Shown here one piece after another: positions 50,069-58,369 of a stretch of DNA of 60,482 bases. Below the pieces are notes generated by a model, which ran no database searches, was not told the DNA's origin, and saw only the letters and a program-made list of their open reading frames with translations. The translations under genes and the position numbers were made by a program. Source of the stretch: JAWXBT01 sp964523015. GTDB taxonomy: Bacteria; Bdellovibrionota_C; UBA2361; J135. How positions within the stretch are numbered: the first letter of the stretch is position 1; every line of letters begins with the position of its first letter. The stretch spans positions 1-60,482 of the forward strand of contig CAZFXN010000012.1 of the NCBI GenBank assembly GCA_964523015.1, written 5' to 3'.

Positions 50069-50906
50069 GGGCTATCTTTTTTAGGCGTGGCATCATTCGC
50101 TCAAAAGTTGGGAAATCTATAGCTTGATTTGCATCGCTAAGTGCTTTCTCAGGTTGATTATGAACTTCGATAAGAAGTCCATCAGCACCAGCAGCAATTG
50201 CTGCTCCAGACATCGCTTCTACATACCTAGCATCTCCAGTTCCATGACTTGGATCAATGACAATCGGTAATTTTAATTTTTCTTTAAGTACGGGCACTGC
50301 CGTAAGATCAAGACAGAATCGGGTACTTGAATCAAAGCTTCTAATTCCTCTTTCACAGAGTATGACATTATGATTTCCATGACTAAGAAGGTATTCAGCT
50401 GCTCCAATAAACTCTTCCATAGTTGCCATCATCGATCTCTTAAGTAGAACTGGCTTTTTAAGATCCCCTAATTCTTTTAATAGAGGATAGTTGTACATAT
50501 TTCGAGCACCCACCTGAAATATATCTACATGCTCGGCCATCTGCTCAATCAACCGAACATCTAGGATCTCGCTAATAATGGGGCAGTTGGTGGCTTTTCT
50601 GACCTGATCCAACATGGCAAATCCAGTTTGTCCCAATCCTTGAAATGAGTATGGCGAGGTACGGGGTTTAAAGATTCCTCCGCGTATTATAACAGCTCCA
50701 TGCTTTGCAACGTAGGAAGAGATTGCTAAGAACTGCTCCTCTGTTTCAACAGAGCATGGGCCAGCCATCACACAAATTTGCTTTGATCCAATTGAAACAT
50801 TTTCAGAGATACAAACTACGTCCCGATCTAGATACAAAGATCCAGATGAATCGCTACTCTTTCGATTTTTAAAATGACTTAGATCTGTAACAGTATTCTT
50901 CTTCAT
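50046..50906 (-). CDS. aroF: 3-deoxy-7-phosphoheptulonate (DAHP) synthase, type I beta
   Basis: The 286-residue enzyme has the DAHPS/KDO8PS fold: CVMAGPCSVETEEQF (about 45-59), GGIFKPRTSPYSFQGLG, the segment PIISEILD, VGARNMYNYPLL, and the end motif IDPSHGTGDARYVEAM. It condenses phosphoenolpyruvate and erythrose-4-phosphate, the first step of aromatic amino acid synthesis. It carries the short N-terminal extension typical of AroF/AroA(G) beta forms, without an ACT or chorismate-mutase domain. It lies between maf and a repeat-bearing small gene. Confidence 0.94.
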   Translation of the reverse strand: MKKNTVTDLSHFKNRKSSDSSGSLYLDRDVVCISENVSIGSKQICVMAGPCSVETEEQFLAISSYVAKHGAVIIRGGIFKPRTSPYSFQGLGQTGFAMLDQVRKATNCPIISEILDVRLIEQMAEHVDIFQVGARNMYNYPLLKELGDLKKPVLLKRSMMATMEEFIGAAEYLLSHGNHNVILCERGIRSFDSSTRFCLDLTAVPVLKEKLKLPIVIDPSHGTGDARYVEAMSGAAIAAGADGLLIEVHNQPEKALSDANQAIDFPTFERMMPRLKKIAHAVDRTI

Positions 50907-50938
50907 AAGATGCTTCTCATAATACGCTAAGAGAATGG

Positions 50939-51388
50939 CTAGGAAAATGTTTGCAAAAGCGCCTCTAAAATAACTTTACTTAGGGACTCTCCATCCACCT
51001 TTAGAGTCTTATCCAACTCGAAGTGCTGCTGCGTTGTTAGAGTCGTTGCTAGAGTCGTAGCTAGAGTCGTAGCTAGAGTCATCGTTAGAGTCCATTGTCG
51101 TTGGTCTTCGGTTGTAACACTCACTACGTCCCAGCCTCGTTTGTGAATTTCAATCAATGCTTCATCAGTAGAAAGAACATGAAAGTGATGATCTTTATAA
51201 TCTTGCTTTAGTTCAGTGATACTACCAGTAAATAGGGAGAGAAGTCGATTATTAGACAGTAAACAATACTCTTCGAATCCTAAGTCAGCAAATTCCCTAG
51301 CTAAGATAGTACCCTGCTCAAACGATGCTTTAAATCCAATCCGTGAAAGCTCCTGGCACTTTTTTAAATAGCTCTTATCATGCCACAT
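50939..51388 (-). CDS. Small protein of unknown function with 12-bp-repeat tract
   Basis: The 149-residue product has no signal peptide. The first part (LSRIGFKASFEQGTILAREF, about 15-34) is amphipathic and helical. The middle contains HVLSTDEALIEIHKRG. The third quarter is a Thr/Ala/Leu tract (about 99-118) encoded by a 12-bp tandem repeat; without it the product would be a compact protein of about 125-130 residues. No family was recognised. It lies between aroF (32 bases away) and the IMP dehydrogenase gene on the same strand, so co-transcription is likely. The coding frame is supported by its length and by the in-frame repeats. Confidence 0.55.
   Translation of the reverse strand: MWHDKSYLKKCQELSRIGFKASFEQGTILAREFADLGFEEYCLLSNNRLLSLFTGSITELKQDYKDHHFHVLSTDEALIEIHKRGWDVVSVTTEDQRQWTLTMTLATTLATTLATTLTTQQHFELDKTLKVDGESLSKVILEALLQTFS
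51033..51092. repeat. 12-bp in-frame tandem repeat, five units
   Basis: Five units of the form G-T-(A/T)-G-(C/T)-TAGAGTC: two identical copies of GTAGCTAGAGTC flanked by variants. They encode TLAT/TLTT-type repeats in the gene at 50939-51388. Confidence 0.93.
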
Positions 51389-51400
51389 ATTACCGTTCTA

Positions 51401-51426
51401 TATTACCTTTCATTATTACCTTTCAT
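51401..51426. repeat. 13-bp tandem duplication between two genes
   Basis: TATTACCTTTCAT occurs twice, followed by a partial third copy, between the 149-residue gene and the stop of the IMP dehydrogenase gene. Confidence 0.88.
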
Positions 51427-52937
51427 TACCTTTCCTTAATCTCAACACGATCTAAATATTCAAGGGTGGAGGTGCCTCCTTCCACAAGGGTCATCTCTGA
51501 AACCCTGGTTAGAATAGCTTCACGATGAAATTCTTTAATATCAAGCACGCCCATATTACACATCGTTGACTTTACTTTAGCTGTAGTTACATCCAATTTA
51601 TCAGAAAGGGTACCACTGTATGGAACGTAAGCATCAACTCCCTCTTCAAAGAGAAGTCCAGGCTTATCACTCTGCTTATATCTCTCCCAATTTCGTGCTC
51701 GATTTGAGCCCTCTCCCCAGTAAGGTTTAAAAGTCTGCCCATGATAAACAACTTTAGGAGTAGGACTTTCCTCAGTCATTGCAAAATATTTTCCCATCAT
51801 TACAAAATCAGCTCCCATAGCTAGAGCTAAAATAATGTGAGTATCATTGTTTAAACCACCATCGGAACAGATAGGAATATAGACTCCCTTCTCTTTTAAG
51901 TACTGATCTCTGGCTTCTGCAACGTCAATCACAGCAGAAGCTTGTCCGCGCCCAATACCTTTCTGTTCTCTAGTTATACAAATTGAACCACCACCAATGC
52001 CTACTTTTACGAAATCAACTCCAGCCTCCTCAACTAAATATCGAAACCCTTCCGCTGAAACTATATTACCAGCACCTATCACAAGATCTGGGCCATACTC
52101 TTTTCTTAAGAATTTAGTTGCGTCAGATTGCCATTCAGAATAACCATCAGAGGAATCCAAACAGACACAATCTGCGCCCGCACTAATTACAGCCTTTGCT
52201 CTCTCTTTATAATCAAATGTATTTAACGCAGCACCAACAAAGAGCCTTTTGTCCTCATCAGTTAATTCATCAGGGTTAGATTTATGGTCAAAATAATCTC
52301 GTCTAAAAACAAGCGAGTGCAGGTTGCCATTTTTGTCGACTATCGGAAGGCACTCCTTTTTATTTTTCCAAAGCTTTTCAGTGGCATCCTGTAAAGTTGT
52401 CCCCTCCTGTGCCAAAACTAAATTTTCAAGCTTTGTGCAGGAATCAAAAACCGATTTTGAAAGATCGTCTTTAAACTCCCAAAAATCCTTACTGGTTAAC
52501 AATCCAAGAAGTTTTGAATTCGGTTTACCCTCTTCCGTAATTGCAATTGTGGAATGGCCAGTTTTATTTCTTAGTTCAACAGCATCTTTGAGTGTGGCTT
52601 TAGGAGAAAGATTAGAATCGGATGGCACAAATCCAGCTTTATGCATCTTTACCTGACGCACCATCTCGGCCTGTGATTCAATGCTTTGGGAGCAGAATAT
52701 AAATCCACAACCTCCCTTTCTGGCCAAGGCGACCGCTAACTCTGAGCCAGAAACTGCCTGCATCGCAGCAGAAACAATCGGAACATTTAGCTGCTTTTTT
52801 GGCCCAGTGGAATCTTTATATTTTTGTATACTTGCTTTAAGACTGACACTACTAACCACATGTTCTTTGGAAGTAAGGCGAGGAACTAAGAGATACTCAT
52901 TGAATGTACGGGAAATGTCGTCGATAATTTTTGCCAT
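51426..52937 (-). CDS. guaB: IMP dehydrogenase of the Tritrichomonas-like type
   Basis: A 503-residue enzyme. The core barrel is interrupted by two CBS motifs (about 105-225). The catalytic loop reads KVGIGGGSICITREQKGIG with C320 as the thioimidate Cys. The flap region has GEGSNRARNW, and the phosphate-binding ICSDGG (about 359-364) follows. The order and length match typical IMPDH. The catalytic loop and N-terminus differ from the usual bacterial GPGSIC-TTR form and look like the enzyme of the protist Tritrichomonas foetus, as I recall that sequence. It oxidises IMP to XMP for GMP synthesis. A leader hairpin and AAGGTG lie upstream. Confidence 0.93.
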   Translation of the reverse strand: MAKIIDDISRTFNEYLLVPRLTSKEHVVSSVSLKASIQKYKDSTGPKKQLNVPIVSAAMQAVSGSELAVALARKGGCGFIFCSQSIESQAEMVRQVKMHKAGFVPSDSNLSPKATLKDAVELRNKTGHSTIAITEEGKPNSKLLGLLTSKDFWEFKDDLSKSVFDSCTKLENLVLAQEGTTLQDATEKLWKNKKECLPIVDKNGNLHSLVFRRDYFDHKSNPDELTDEDKRLFVGAALNTFDYKERAKAVISAGADCVCLDSSDGYSEWQSDATKFLRKEYGPDLVIGAGNIVSAEGFRYLVEEAGVDFVKVGIGGGSICITREQKGIGRGQASAVIDVAEARDQYLKEKGVYIPICSDGGLNNDTHIILALAMGADFVMMGKYFAMTEESPTPKVVYHGQTFKPYWGEGSNRARNWERYKQSDKPGLLFEEGVDAYVPYSGTLSDKLDVTTAKVKSTMCNMGVLDIKEFHREAILTRVSEMTLVEGGTSTLEYLDRVEIKER

Positions 52938-52957
52938 TTATGCACCTTATTTGTGTC

Positions 52958-52983
52958 GCCGAAGGCTCTTAGAGTGAGTCGGC
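52958..52983 (-). promoter_or_regulatory. Leader hairpin ahead of the IMP dehydrogenase gene
   Basis: GCCGA (52958-52962) pairs with TCGGC (52979-52983), and inside it CTCT pairs with AGAG around a single base (52966-52974). It ends about 20 bases before the ATG, just upstream of the AAGGTG ribosome-binding site. A role in control of translation is possible. Confidence 0.3.
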
Positions 52984-53089
52984 ATTTAATGGCAACAGAG
53001 TATAACAAATTGAAGGAATTAAGAAAGTCCGCGTAATGCTGTATTTAATCCTACAATCTGAGGGATTGACCAGACAACCAATGGTCATA

Positions 53090-53719
53090 TTAACGACCAA
53101 GTCTAAACCGAACTGGTACTTCAACTCGTGAAGCAATCGGAATGCCTGCCAGCATTGCAGCACGAAACTTCCATCGTTGAACTGCTTTAAGTGCAGCATT
53201 ATCAAGTACCGTAAAACCTGAACTGTGTAACACAGACACTCCTGTGGGTATGCCATCTGCATTCACCATAACCGCAAGGACGACCAAGCCCTCTTGATGC
53301 AAACGCCTAGCAGACTCAGGATATGGTGGAGGTGGGTTTTGAAAATAGTTAGGGGATGCTTTTACAACTTCAGAATTTTTGCCACCTGTATTTTCTAATT
53401 TTAAATTTTTGATTTGTTCAGTCTGAGCGATCTGTGGAGGAGTTTTTATTTTCTCTTGGGCTACAATCTTTGGCTTAATGACCCTCTTCTCTCTAACTGG
53501 GATTATCGGATCAGGCATCTGCTCCTCTATCGGCAACTCTGGTTTGATTTCTTGCGTCTCTTGAAGTGGCGAACTAGCGACAAGTTCAACCACCGATACC
53601 ATGCTTCTTTCTTGAATCCCAAACTCAGGAGGCTGCGAGATCAGATGAGTACCAATAAATATTACTGCCAGATGAAGCATTGTCGATCCTAGGTAGGGTA
53701 AGGCTATAGATCTATCCAT
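53090..53719 (-). CDS. tonB: Energy transducer TonB
   Basis: The 209-residue protein has a single N-terminal membrane helix (about 8-27), then a Pro/Glu/Lys-rich spacer (about 55-100) with repeated Pro-Glu and Lys-Pro pairs. The C-terminal TonB domain (about 120-209) contains PPYPESARRLHQEG, VMVNADGIPTGVSVL and ALKAVQRWKF. It spans the periplasm and couples the ExbB-ExbD motor to outer-membrane receptors. It is the last gene of the receptor-exbB-exbD-tonB run, six bases after exbD. Confidence 0.93.
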   Translation of the reverse strand: MDRSIALPYLGSTMLHLAVIFIGTHLISQPPEFGIQERSMVSVVELVASSPLQETQEIKPELPIEEQMPDPIIPVREKRVIKPKIVAQEKIKTPPQIAQTEQIKNLKLENTGGKNSEVVKASPNYFQNPPPPYPESARRLHQEGLVVLAVMVNADGIPTGVSVLHSSGFTVLDNAALKAVQRWKFRAAMLAGIPIASRVEVPVRFRLGR

Positions 53720-53725
53720 TTTTGA

Positions 53726-54136
53726 TTATGGTTTTTTAGTTGTTTCAACAGCCACTTTAGAAATTCCTGCCTTTCTAACTTCATCAAGCAGTGCTACCAC
53801 TCCCTGAAATTGAGCCGCCGCATCGGCGTTGATATACACCTTCAGATCTTCATTCTCTGCCTTTAGACTAAGTAGTCGAGGATTAAGATCCTCAATCGAA
53901 ATTCTATCTTTGTTGAAATAAAATTCTCCTAAGGCATTGACCGTAAGCGAAACATAACTATTCCGATCCTGCTGAACAGATGAGGTTGCGGTCGGTAGAT
54001 TTACAGGCAATCCGTGATTTTTAACCATGGAGAGGGAAACCATGACAAAAGTTGCAAGCAGAAAAAACATTATATCGATTAAGGGAATGATTTCGATTCG
54101 TGCGCGCTTGCTATTTGTAGGTCGAGGAATACGCAT
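53726..54136 (-). CDS. exbD: Biopolymer transport protein ExbD
   Basis: A 136-residue protein with one N-terminal membrane helix (about 14-36, IEIIPLIDIMFFLLATFVMV) holding the essential Asp (D21 in PLIDIMF), followed by a small periplasmic domain (about 45-136, ending KVAVETTK). It forms the proton-driven motor core with ExbB. It lies four bases downstream of exbB and six bases upstream of tonB, all on the minus strand. Confidence 0.94.
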   Translation of the reverse strand: MRIPRPTNSKRARIEIIPLIDIMFFLLATFVMVSLSMVKNHGLPVNLPTATSSVQQDRNSYVSLTVNALGEFYFNKDRISIEDLNPRLLSLKAENEDLKVYINADAAAQFQGVVALLDEVRKAGISKVAVETTKKP

Positions 54137-54140
54137 ACAA

Positions 54141-54752
54141 TCACTGAAAAGTTTTACGACGTTGCTCTAGTAGTATCTCAACTCTCGTTACTGCCTCCTC
54201 AATGGTGCGCCTTAAAGTTTCCACTCGCGCATTGAGGAAATTAAACGGAACAAGAGCTATGATAGCGATACTAAGACCAAAAGCAGTTGCAATAAGAGCT
54301 TCGGCGATCCCACCTGTAATCTGCGTAGGAGCCCCTAACTCTTGTTGGCCGAGGAGTCCGAATGAATTAATCATCCCAGTCACTGTGCCCAAAAGCCCAA
54401 GTAGTGGAGATAATGTGATCACGGTATCTAGAACTGAAAGCCCTCGCGTATACCGAGCAATCTCCTTTTCGGACGCCACGAGGACAGCTCCCTCAAAGGA
54501 GTGCTCAAGATGCTTTAGTCCGTGTGCAATCACACGCGAAGCAACATCAGGCGAAGGTTCTCCTTTTGCTATAGCGTCATCGAGTACACCACGCTCTACT
54601 AAGGATAGAAGCTTCTCGATGGTTTCCGAATCGCGCCCTGTACCGGAGGTAAGAAAAAACCAGAGCCGCTCCATCAGTACCGCCACCGTACAAATTGAGG
54701 TGATAAGGAGCGGCCACATGATAGGGCCGCCTTTGTAAAAGATTTCAAGCAT
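54141..54752 (-). CDS. exbB: Biopolymer transport protein ExbB
   Basis: The 203-residue protein has three membrane helices (about 12-30, 107-130, 150-175), with the MotA/TolQ/ExbB signature LLGLLGTVTGMINSFG (about 114-129) and GIAEALIATAFGLSIAI (about 145-161). It forms the pentameric ring around ExbD and drives TonB. The size is short for ExbB, as in the simple TonB systems. It starts four bases after the receptor gene stop and precedes exbD by four bases. Confidence 0.94.
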   Translation of the reverse strand: MLEIFYKGGPIMWPLLITSICTVAVLMERLWFFLTSGTGRDSETIEKLLSLVERGVLDDAIAKGEPSPDVASRVIAHGLKHLEHSFEGAVLVASEKEIARYTRGLSVLDTVITLSPLLGLLGTVTGMINSFGLLGQQELGAPTQITGGIAEALIATAFGLSIAIIALVPFNFLNARVETLRRTIEEAVTRVEILLEQRRKTFQ

Positions 54753-54756
54753 AGTA

Positions 54757-56859
54757 TTAAAACCTCAATTGAAGTCCTGCAATAACATTACGGCCGGGCA
54801 AAGGGGCAATGTCCTTAATGAAAGAAACATGGTTTCTTCCCTCCTCGTCAGTCAAGTTTTCACCGCGAAGGAAGAACTCTAGCATCTGCCCTCGAACGGT
54901 GACTTCCTTACTAACACTGGCGTTTAGGAAGGTGTACGCTCCTGTCTCAGTTTCCAAATCAGAGATCCGGTCCTGCTCAAACACATGTTGCAGTTCAATC
55001 CGTGATTTAAAACCACCTTTTTTATAGTCAACACCAGTTCTTAACCGAAATGGTGGAACACGAGGAAGCGGATCGTTTGTATCTCTATCCTTAGCCCGCA
55101 CATAATCTGGCTGAATCCAAAAAGATAGGTCCTCTTCGTTCTGTTCCTCTTCCGTCTCACCTAAAAAGTGGAGTGCCACCTGCGATTCAAATCCCAGAAA
55201 ATCCGCATCCTGACTAACGAATCTAAAGATCGGCAGTCCATCTTCCTCTTCTCCTGTAGCATTAAGTCCGATGTAATTATCAAAGCGGTTAATAAAACCA
55301 CCGATAAAGCCTGTTACACGACCTGAGCGTTTCCTTATGTTCAGGTCAAGACCGATCGACTTTTCAGTATCTAGGTCAGGATCTCCGATTTCAAATGCGT
55401 TAGTTGCAATATGAGGACCGTTGGCAAAAAGCTCTTGTCCAGATGGAGCTCTTTCTGTATGCGCAAGCGAGAGTGCAAATGCATAGTTATCAACAGGGGT
55501 CCAAACAAGACCGATTGACTCACTCACGGTATTAGTACTTCGAGAAATATCGCTTATGATGCCAGAATCTAGATCCTCACGGTCGCTGGCTTTTAAGTCA
55601 TTGTTGTCAAATCTCACTCCAAACTGAAGCTTTAACGGATCGGCAAGCTTGACCTCTTCAAACAGAAAAGCTGAAAAGATATCTGTATCAGTTGGTGGTT
55701 GAAATGCTTCCTCGCCATCTGCTTTAAATTGGCTTGATTGAGCTTGGAAACCTAAGACTCCATCGACAGGCCCGAATGATTGGTGGGTAATCTCATAACG
55801 ACCATCAAACCCCTTATTTGTAAATACAGTTCCGGCTTCACCATCTTCAAACTCAGTATGTTTATAATCGACATACCCAAGCTTTAGATCCATAGATTTA
55901 ACAAAGGAGATCGGATCTAAGATCCTACCGTGCACGTCAAATCGCGGACGTTGCCCGTCAATAGTAATGTTTTTCTCTCCATTTGGAACTCCGTAGTCAA
56001 AGTTAAATAGACTTCCTGCTACACCGAGAAATCCTGTATCCCATATATAAGAAGTCCCAACTCCAACGCCTTGAGATGCACTTGCGCTAAATGGTAGTTT
56101 TCCCTTCGGCTCTGGAAACTCTAACTCATCTCCACTTTCACGAAGAGCTTCAGTTCGAGCAAAACCAGGGATTTCGATATCATCGCTCTTCCTAGTAAAC
56201 GCATCAAGATGCACCGCAAATGGTCCTACTGGAGCATCGATGGTCATTGCGCCGTTTCGAAGATTATCTACAGTGCCGCCTTGAACAGCGATTTTTCCTT
56301 CAGCGGGACTAGCGGGAATTATCTCTGGAATTCTATTGTCGATTATATTAACGACTCCCCCTACAGCGCTTGTTCCATACATTAATGTCGCTGGCCCACG
56401 CACCACCTCTATACTTTCTGACAGTAAAGGGTCGATCGTTACTGCGTGATCTGGACTCGTATTGGATACATCTTGAGAACCGATACCATTTTCAAGAATG
56501 CGGATACGATCTCCGCCTAGACCACGGATCACCGGGCGACTCGCTCCCGGACCAAAGGACGTAGAGCTGATACCTGGCTCTGCTGCCAATGTCTCACCCA
56601 GGGATCCCTTAGCACGGGTTTGCAGTTCAGATCCTGTGAGTACGGAAACCGGTTGAGCATGTTCAAATAGTGTCTGAGGTAGCGGTTGTGAGGAAACAAC
56701 TATCTCATTGAGCCTAGTTGATAGAGATTCCTTTTGTGGTTCTTCTGCATTGGCATCACTCTCAAGTTTTGGATCGAGAGCAAACGAAGTAGCAGATAAC
56801 AATAATGAAGCAAAAGAAAAAGCTATGAGCCTTCGAGTAGATCGATAATGATTTTTCAT
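54757..56859 (-). CDS. TonB-dependent outer-membrane receptor, probably metal (ZnuD-like)
   Basis: I start at the ATG at 56859 (701 residues); a TTG at 56943 would add a non-signal stretch. The signal peptide ends near LSATSFA. The plug domain has a TonB-box-like start (NEIVVSSQPLPQ), GETLAAEPGISS and SRPVIRGLGGDRIRIL. SPDHAVTIDPLLSESIEVVRG with LMYGTSAVGGVVNIID follows, a pattern I associate with zinc receptors of the ZnuD type. The 22-strand barrel ends in aromatic ...VIAGLQLRF. It is followed by exbB, exbD and tonB, and preceded by a small His/Cys protein, which supports a metal-uptake operon. Substrate specificity is inferred. Confidence 0.9.
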   Translation of the reverse strand: MKNHYRSTRRLIAFSFASLLLSATSFALDPKLESDANAEEPQKESLSTRLNEIVVSSQPLPQTLFEHAQPVSVLTGSELQTRAKGSLGETLAAEPGISSTSFGPGASRPVIRGLGGDRIRILENGIGSQDVSNTSPDHAVTIDPLLSESIEVVRGPATLMYGTSAVGGVVNIIDNRIPEIIPASPAEGKIAVQGGTVDNLRNGAMTIDAPVGPFAVHLDAFTRKSDDIEIPGFARTEALRESGDELEFPEPKGKLPFSASASQGVGVGTSYIWDTGFLGVAGSLFNFDYGVPNGEKNITIDGQRPRFDVHGRILDPISFVKSMDLKLGYVDYKHTEFEDGEAGTVFTNKGFDGRYEITHQSFGPVDGVLGFQAQSSQFKADGEEAFQPPTDTDIFSAFLFEEVKLADPLKLQFGVRFDNNDLKASDREDLDSGIISDISRSTNTVSESIGLVWTPVDNYAFALSLAHTERAPSGQELFANGPHIATNAFEIGDPDLDTEKSIGLDLNIRKRSGRVTGFIGGFINRFDNYIGLNATGEEEDGLPIFRFVSQDADFLGFESQVALHFLGETEEEQNEEDLSFWIQPDYVRAKDRDTNDPLPRVPPFRLRTGVDYKKGGFKSRIELQHVFEQDRISDLETETGAYTFLNASVSKEVTVRGQMLEFFLRGENLTDEEGRNHVSFIKDIAPLPGRNVIAGLQLRF

Positions 56860-56991
56860 AAATATTTCACGAAATTTAGTAGTAAGTATATTAATAAACG
56901 CAGTGCCCGCGACCTCCGCTAGGCGGAAGGCATGGCTAGCCAAAATCGTGACGGTAACCGCCGTGATTTCAGACCTAATGAAAAAGTTTAA

Positions 56992-57279
56992 CTAAACTGG
57001 AGGGGCACGACCAAAATAATGAACCGTAGCTGAGCGCAGATACAAAACAGTTATTTCGTGGATAGGGGAATCTGGTACAACTACGATAGGAGAAGGTAGA
57101 GTAAATGCAATCGGGACTAGAGTTGAATGTCCCGATGACGCCACTAGACACAACTCACAAGACTCCTTGTCATGAGAGGGGTGATGGGCCGCACTCGCCT
57201 CGTGACAAATCCCAACTACACTCATCACTAAGAAGAGCACTACTAAAGCGGGAATGAGTTTTGGTCGTAAACGTAACAT
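56992..57279 (-). CDS. Small membrane-anchored His/Cys protein (DUF2946-like)
   Basis: I prefer the ATG at 57279 (95 residues), because the ATG at 57336 would overlap the next gene upstream. A hydrophobic helix (about 10-30) is followed by a short motif HHPSHDKESCELCLVASSGHS: a His-rich run and a CxxC. DUF2946 proteins with this pattern are found near TonB receptors and metal-handling genes, and the His/Cys cluster may bind a metal. It is upstream of the TonB receptor (132 bases) in the same orientation. Confidence 0.6.
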   Translation of the reverse strand: MLRLRPKLIPALVVLFLVMSVVGICHEASAAHHPSHDKESCELCLVASSGHSTLVPIAFTLPSPIVVVPDSPIHEITVLYLRSATVHYFGRAPPV

Positions 57280-57301
57280 TGATAGGTGCAGCCTATACAC
57301 T

Positions 57302-58348
57302 TTAATGAGAATATTCAATACCCGTACTTGGCTCATTCATTATTTCAACCCTTTGATCGAATCGAGTAACTAAAACACAGTGCCCCTCTTCGACAGGATG
57401 ATTTATTCCTCCAATCACAACAGTGTCTTTCTCTTTTGTAATCACCTCATTAATTTGAATTCGTGATTCATGGGTCATAATTCGCTCTTGCCCAGCAGGA
57501 GCAATCAGTTTTGTTTCAACTTTAATTCCACCGACAACACCCTCTTTGATTTTATCACCTACTTGAATCGATTTATTCTCTCCCTTAGGTCTATATATTA
57601 CGGAAACATCAGGATCAGCACTTCGAGCCACGTCCTCAAATGTATAACCTGAACTGATCCCCTCACTGACTAAAACCGAGCTTCGGGCATAAGCATCTAC
57701 TCCAACAGTAGTGAACCGACCTGAAGAAGTTCCAGTAACTGAAAATGTAGCATCTGAAATGCGATATCCGTTATCCTTAATCTCTGTTACTTCGTAATCA
57801 TTCCCCTTCTCATCAAAATGACGAGGACAAAGTGCAATAGCCCAAGCTGTCTCTGTTTCCTTTTTTGGTACTGCCACAACGAAACTTCTCCTTTTATCCC
57901 CTTCTAGAAAAATCACACTTCGTGATGTGCCCGGCCAAGAGATTCGATATCCGCCTAAATAAGCCTTTGAAAACGGATGAGACATTTTAAACAGTACAAA
58001 TTTATCATTAAAATCTAAAGAAGTTGTCATACTTGGCTTAGTCGGATCTTTATTCACCCAATTAAGAATCACATTAATATAGGTTTCCCCATCTACTTTA
58101 CTACCAGCCCAAAATCTTTTTCTTTTAACGGTACTTTCAGACTTATCATCTTCATTAGCTAACACCTCTTTTAATGACAAACTATTACTAGCCTCATCAG
58201 TTAGGCCGACTCGATAAGAGAGATAATTTACTAGCTCAGAGGGCAAAAGCTCTGGCTTATATGAACTGGCGATATCAATTACAGACTCTTGAGCTACAGC
58301 AGGTGTCACAAGAAACAAAACAAGATAGATCCTAAATAAAATTTTCAT
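57302..58348 (-). CDS. Exported protein of unknown function
   Basis: The 348-residue protein has a short signal peptide (hydrophobic about 3-15, then TPAVAQE). The body is charged with beta-rich segments (GGYRISWPGTSRSVIFL, SFVVAVPKKETETAWAI) and one Cys pair candidate (CPRHF and a C near the end, HCVLVTRF). No motif is recognised. It lies 22 bases upstream of the DUF2946-like gene start and 21 bases downstream of rodA, on the same strand, and so may be read from the rodA promoter. Confidence 0.6.
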   Translation of the reverse strand: MKILFRIYLVLFLVTPAVAQESVIDIASSYKPELLPSELVNYLSYRVGLTDEASNSLSLKEVLANEDDKSESTVKRKRFWAGSKVDGETYINVILNWVNKDPTKPSMTTSLDFNDKFVLFKMSHPFSKAYLGGYRISWPGTSRSVIFLEGDKRRSFVVAVPKKETETAWAIALCPRHFDEKGNDYEVTEIKDNGYRISDATFSVTGTSSGRFTTVGVDAYARSSVLVSEGISSGYTFEDVARSADPDVSVIYRPKGENKSIQVGDKIKEGVVGGIKVETKLIAPAGQERIMTHESRIQINEVITKEKDTVVIGGINHPVEEGHCVLVTRFDQRVEIMNEPSTGIEYSH

Positions 58349-58369
58349 AACATGACTTTTATATAATAA

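Noticed and set aside
52969..53262. Minus-strand 97-codon frame overlapping tonB
   Set aside because: It is out of frame with TonB, Cys/Leu-rich and without a start signal.
56860..57000. Cobalamin riboswitch or Zur box ahead of the TonB receptor
   Set aside because: No B12-box or Zur-like palindrome could be recognised; only short, weak stems are seen (for example CCGC/GCGG).
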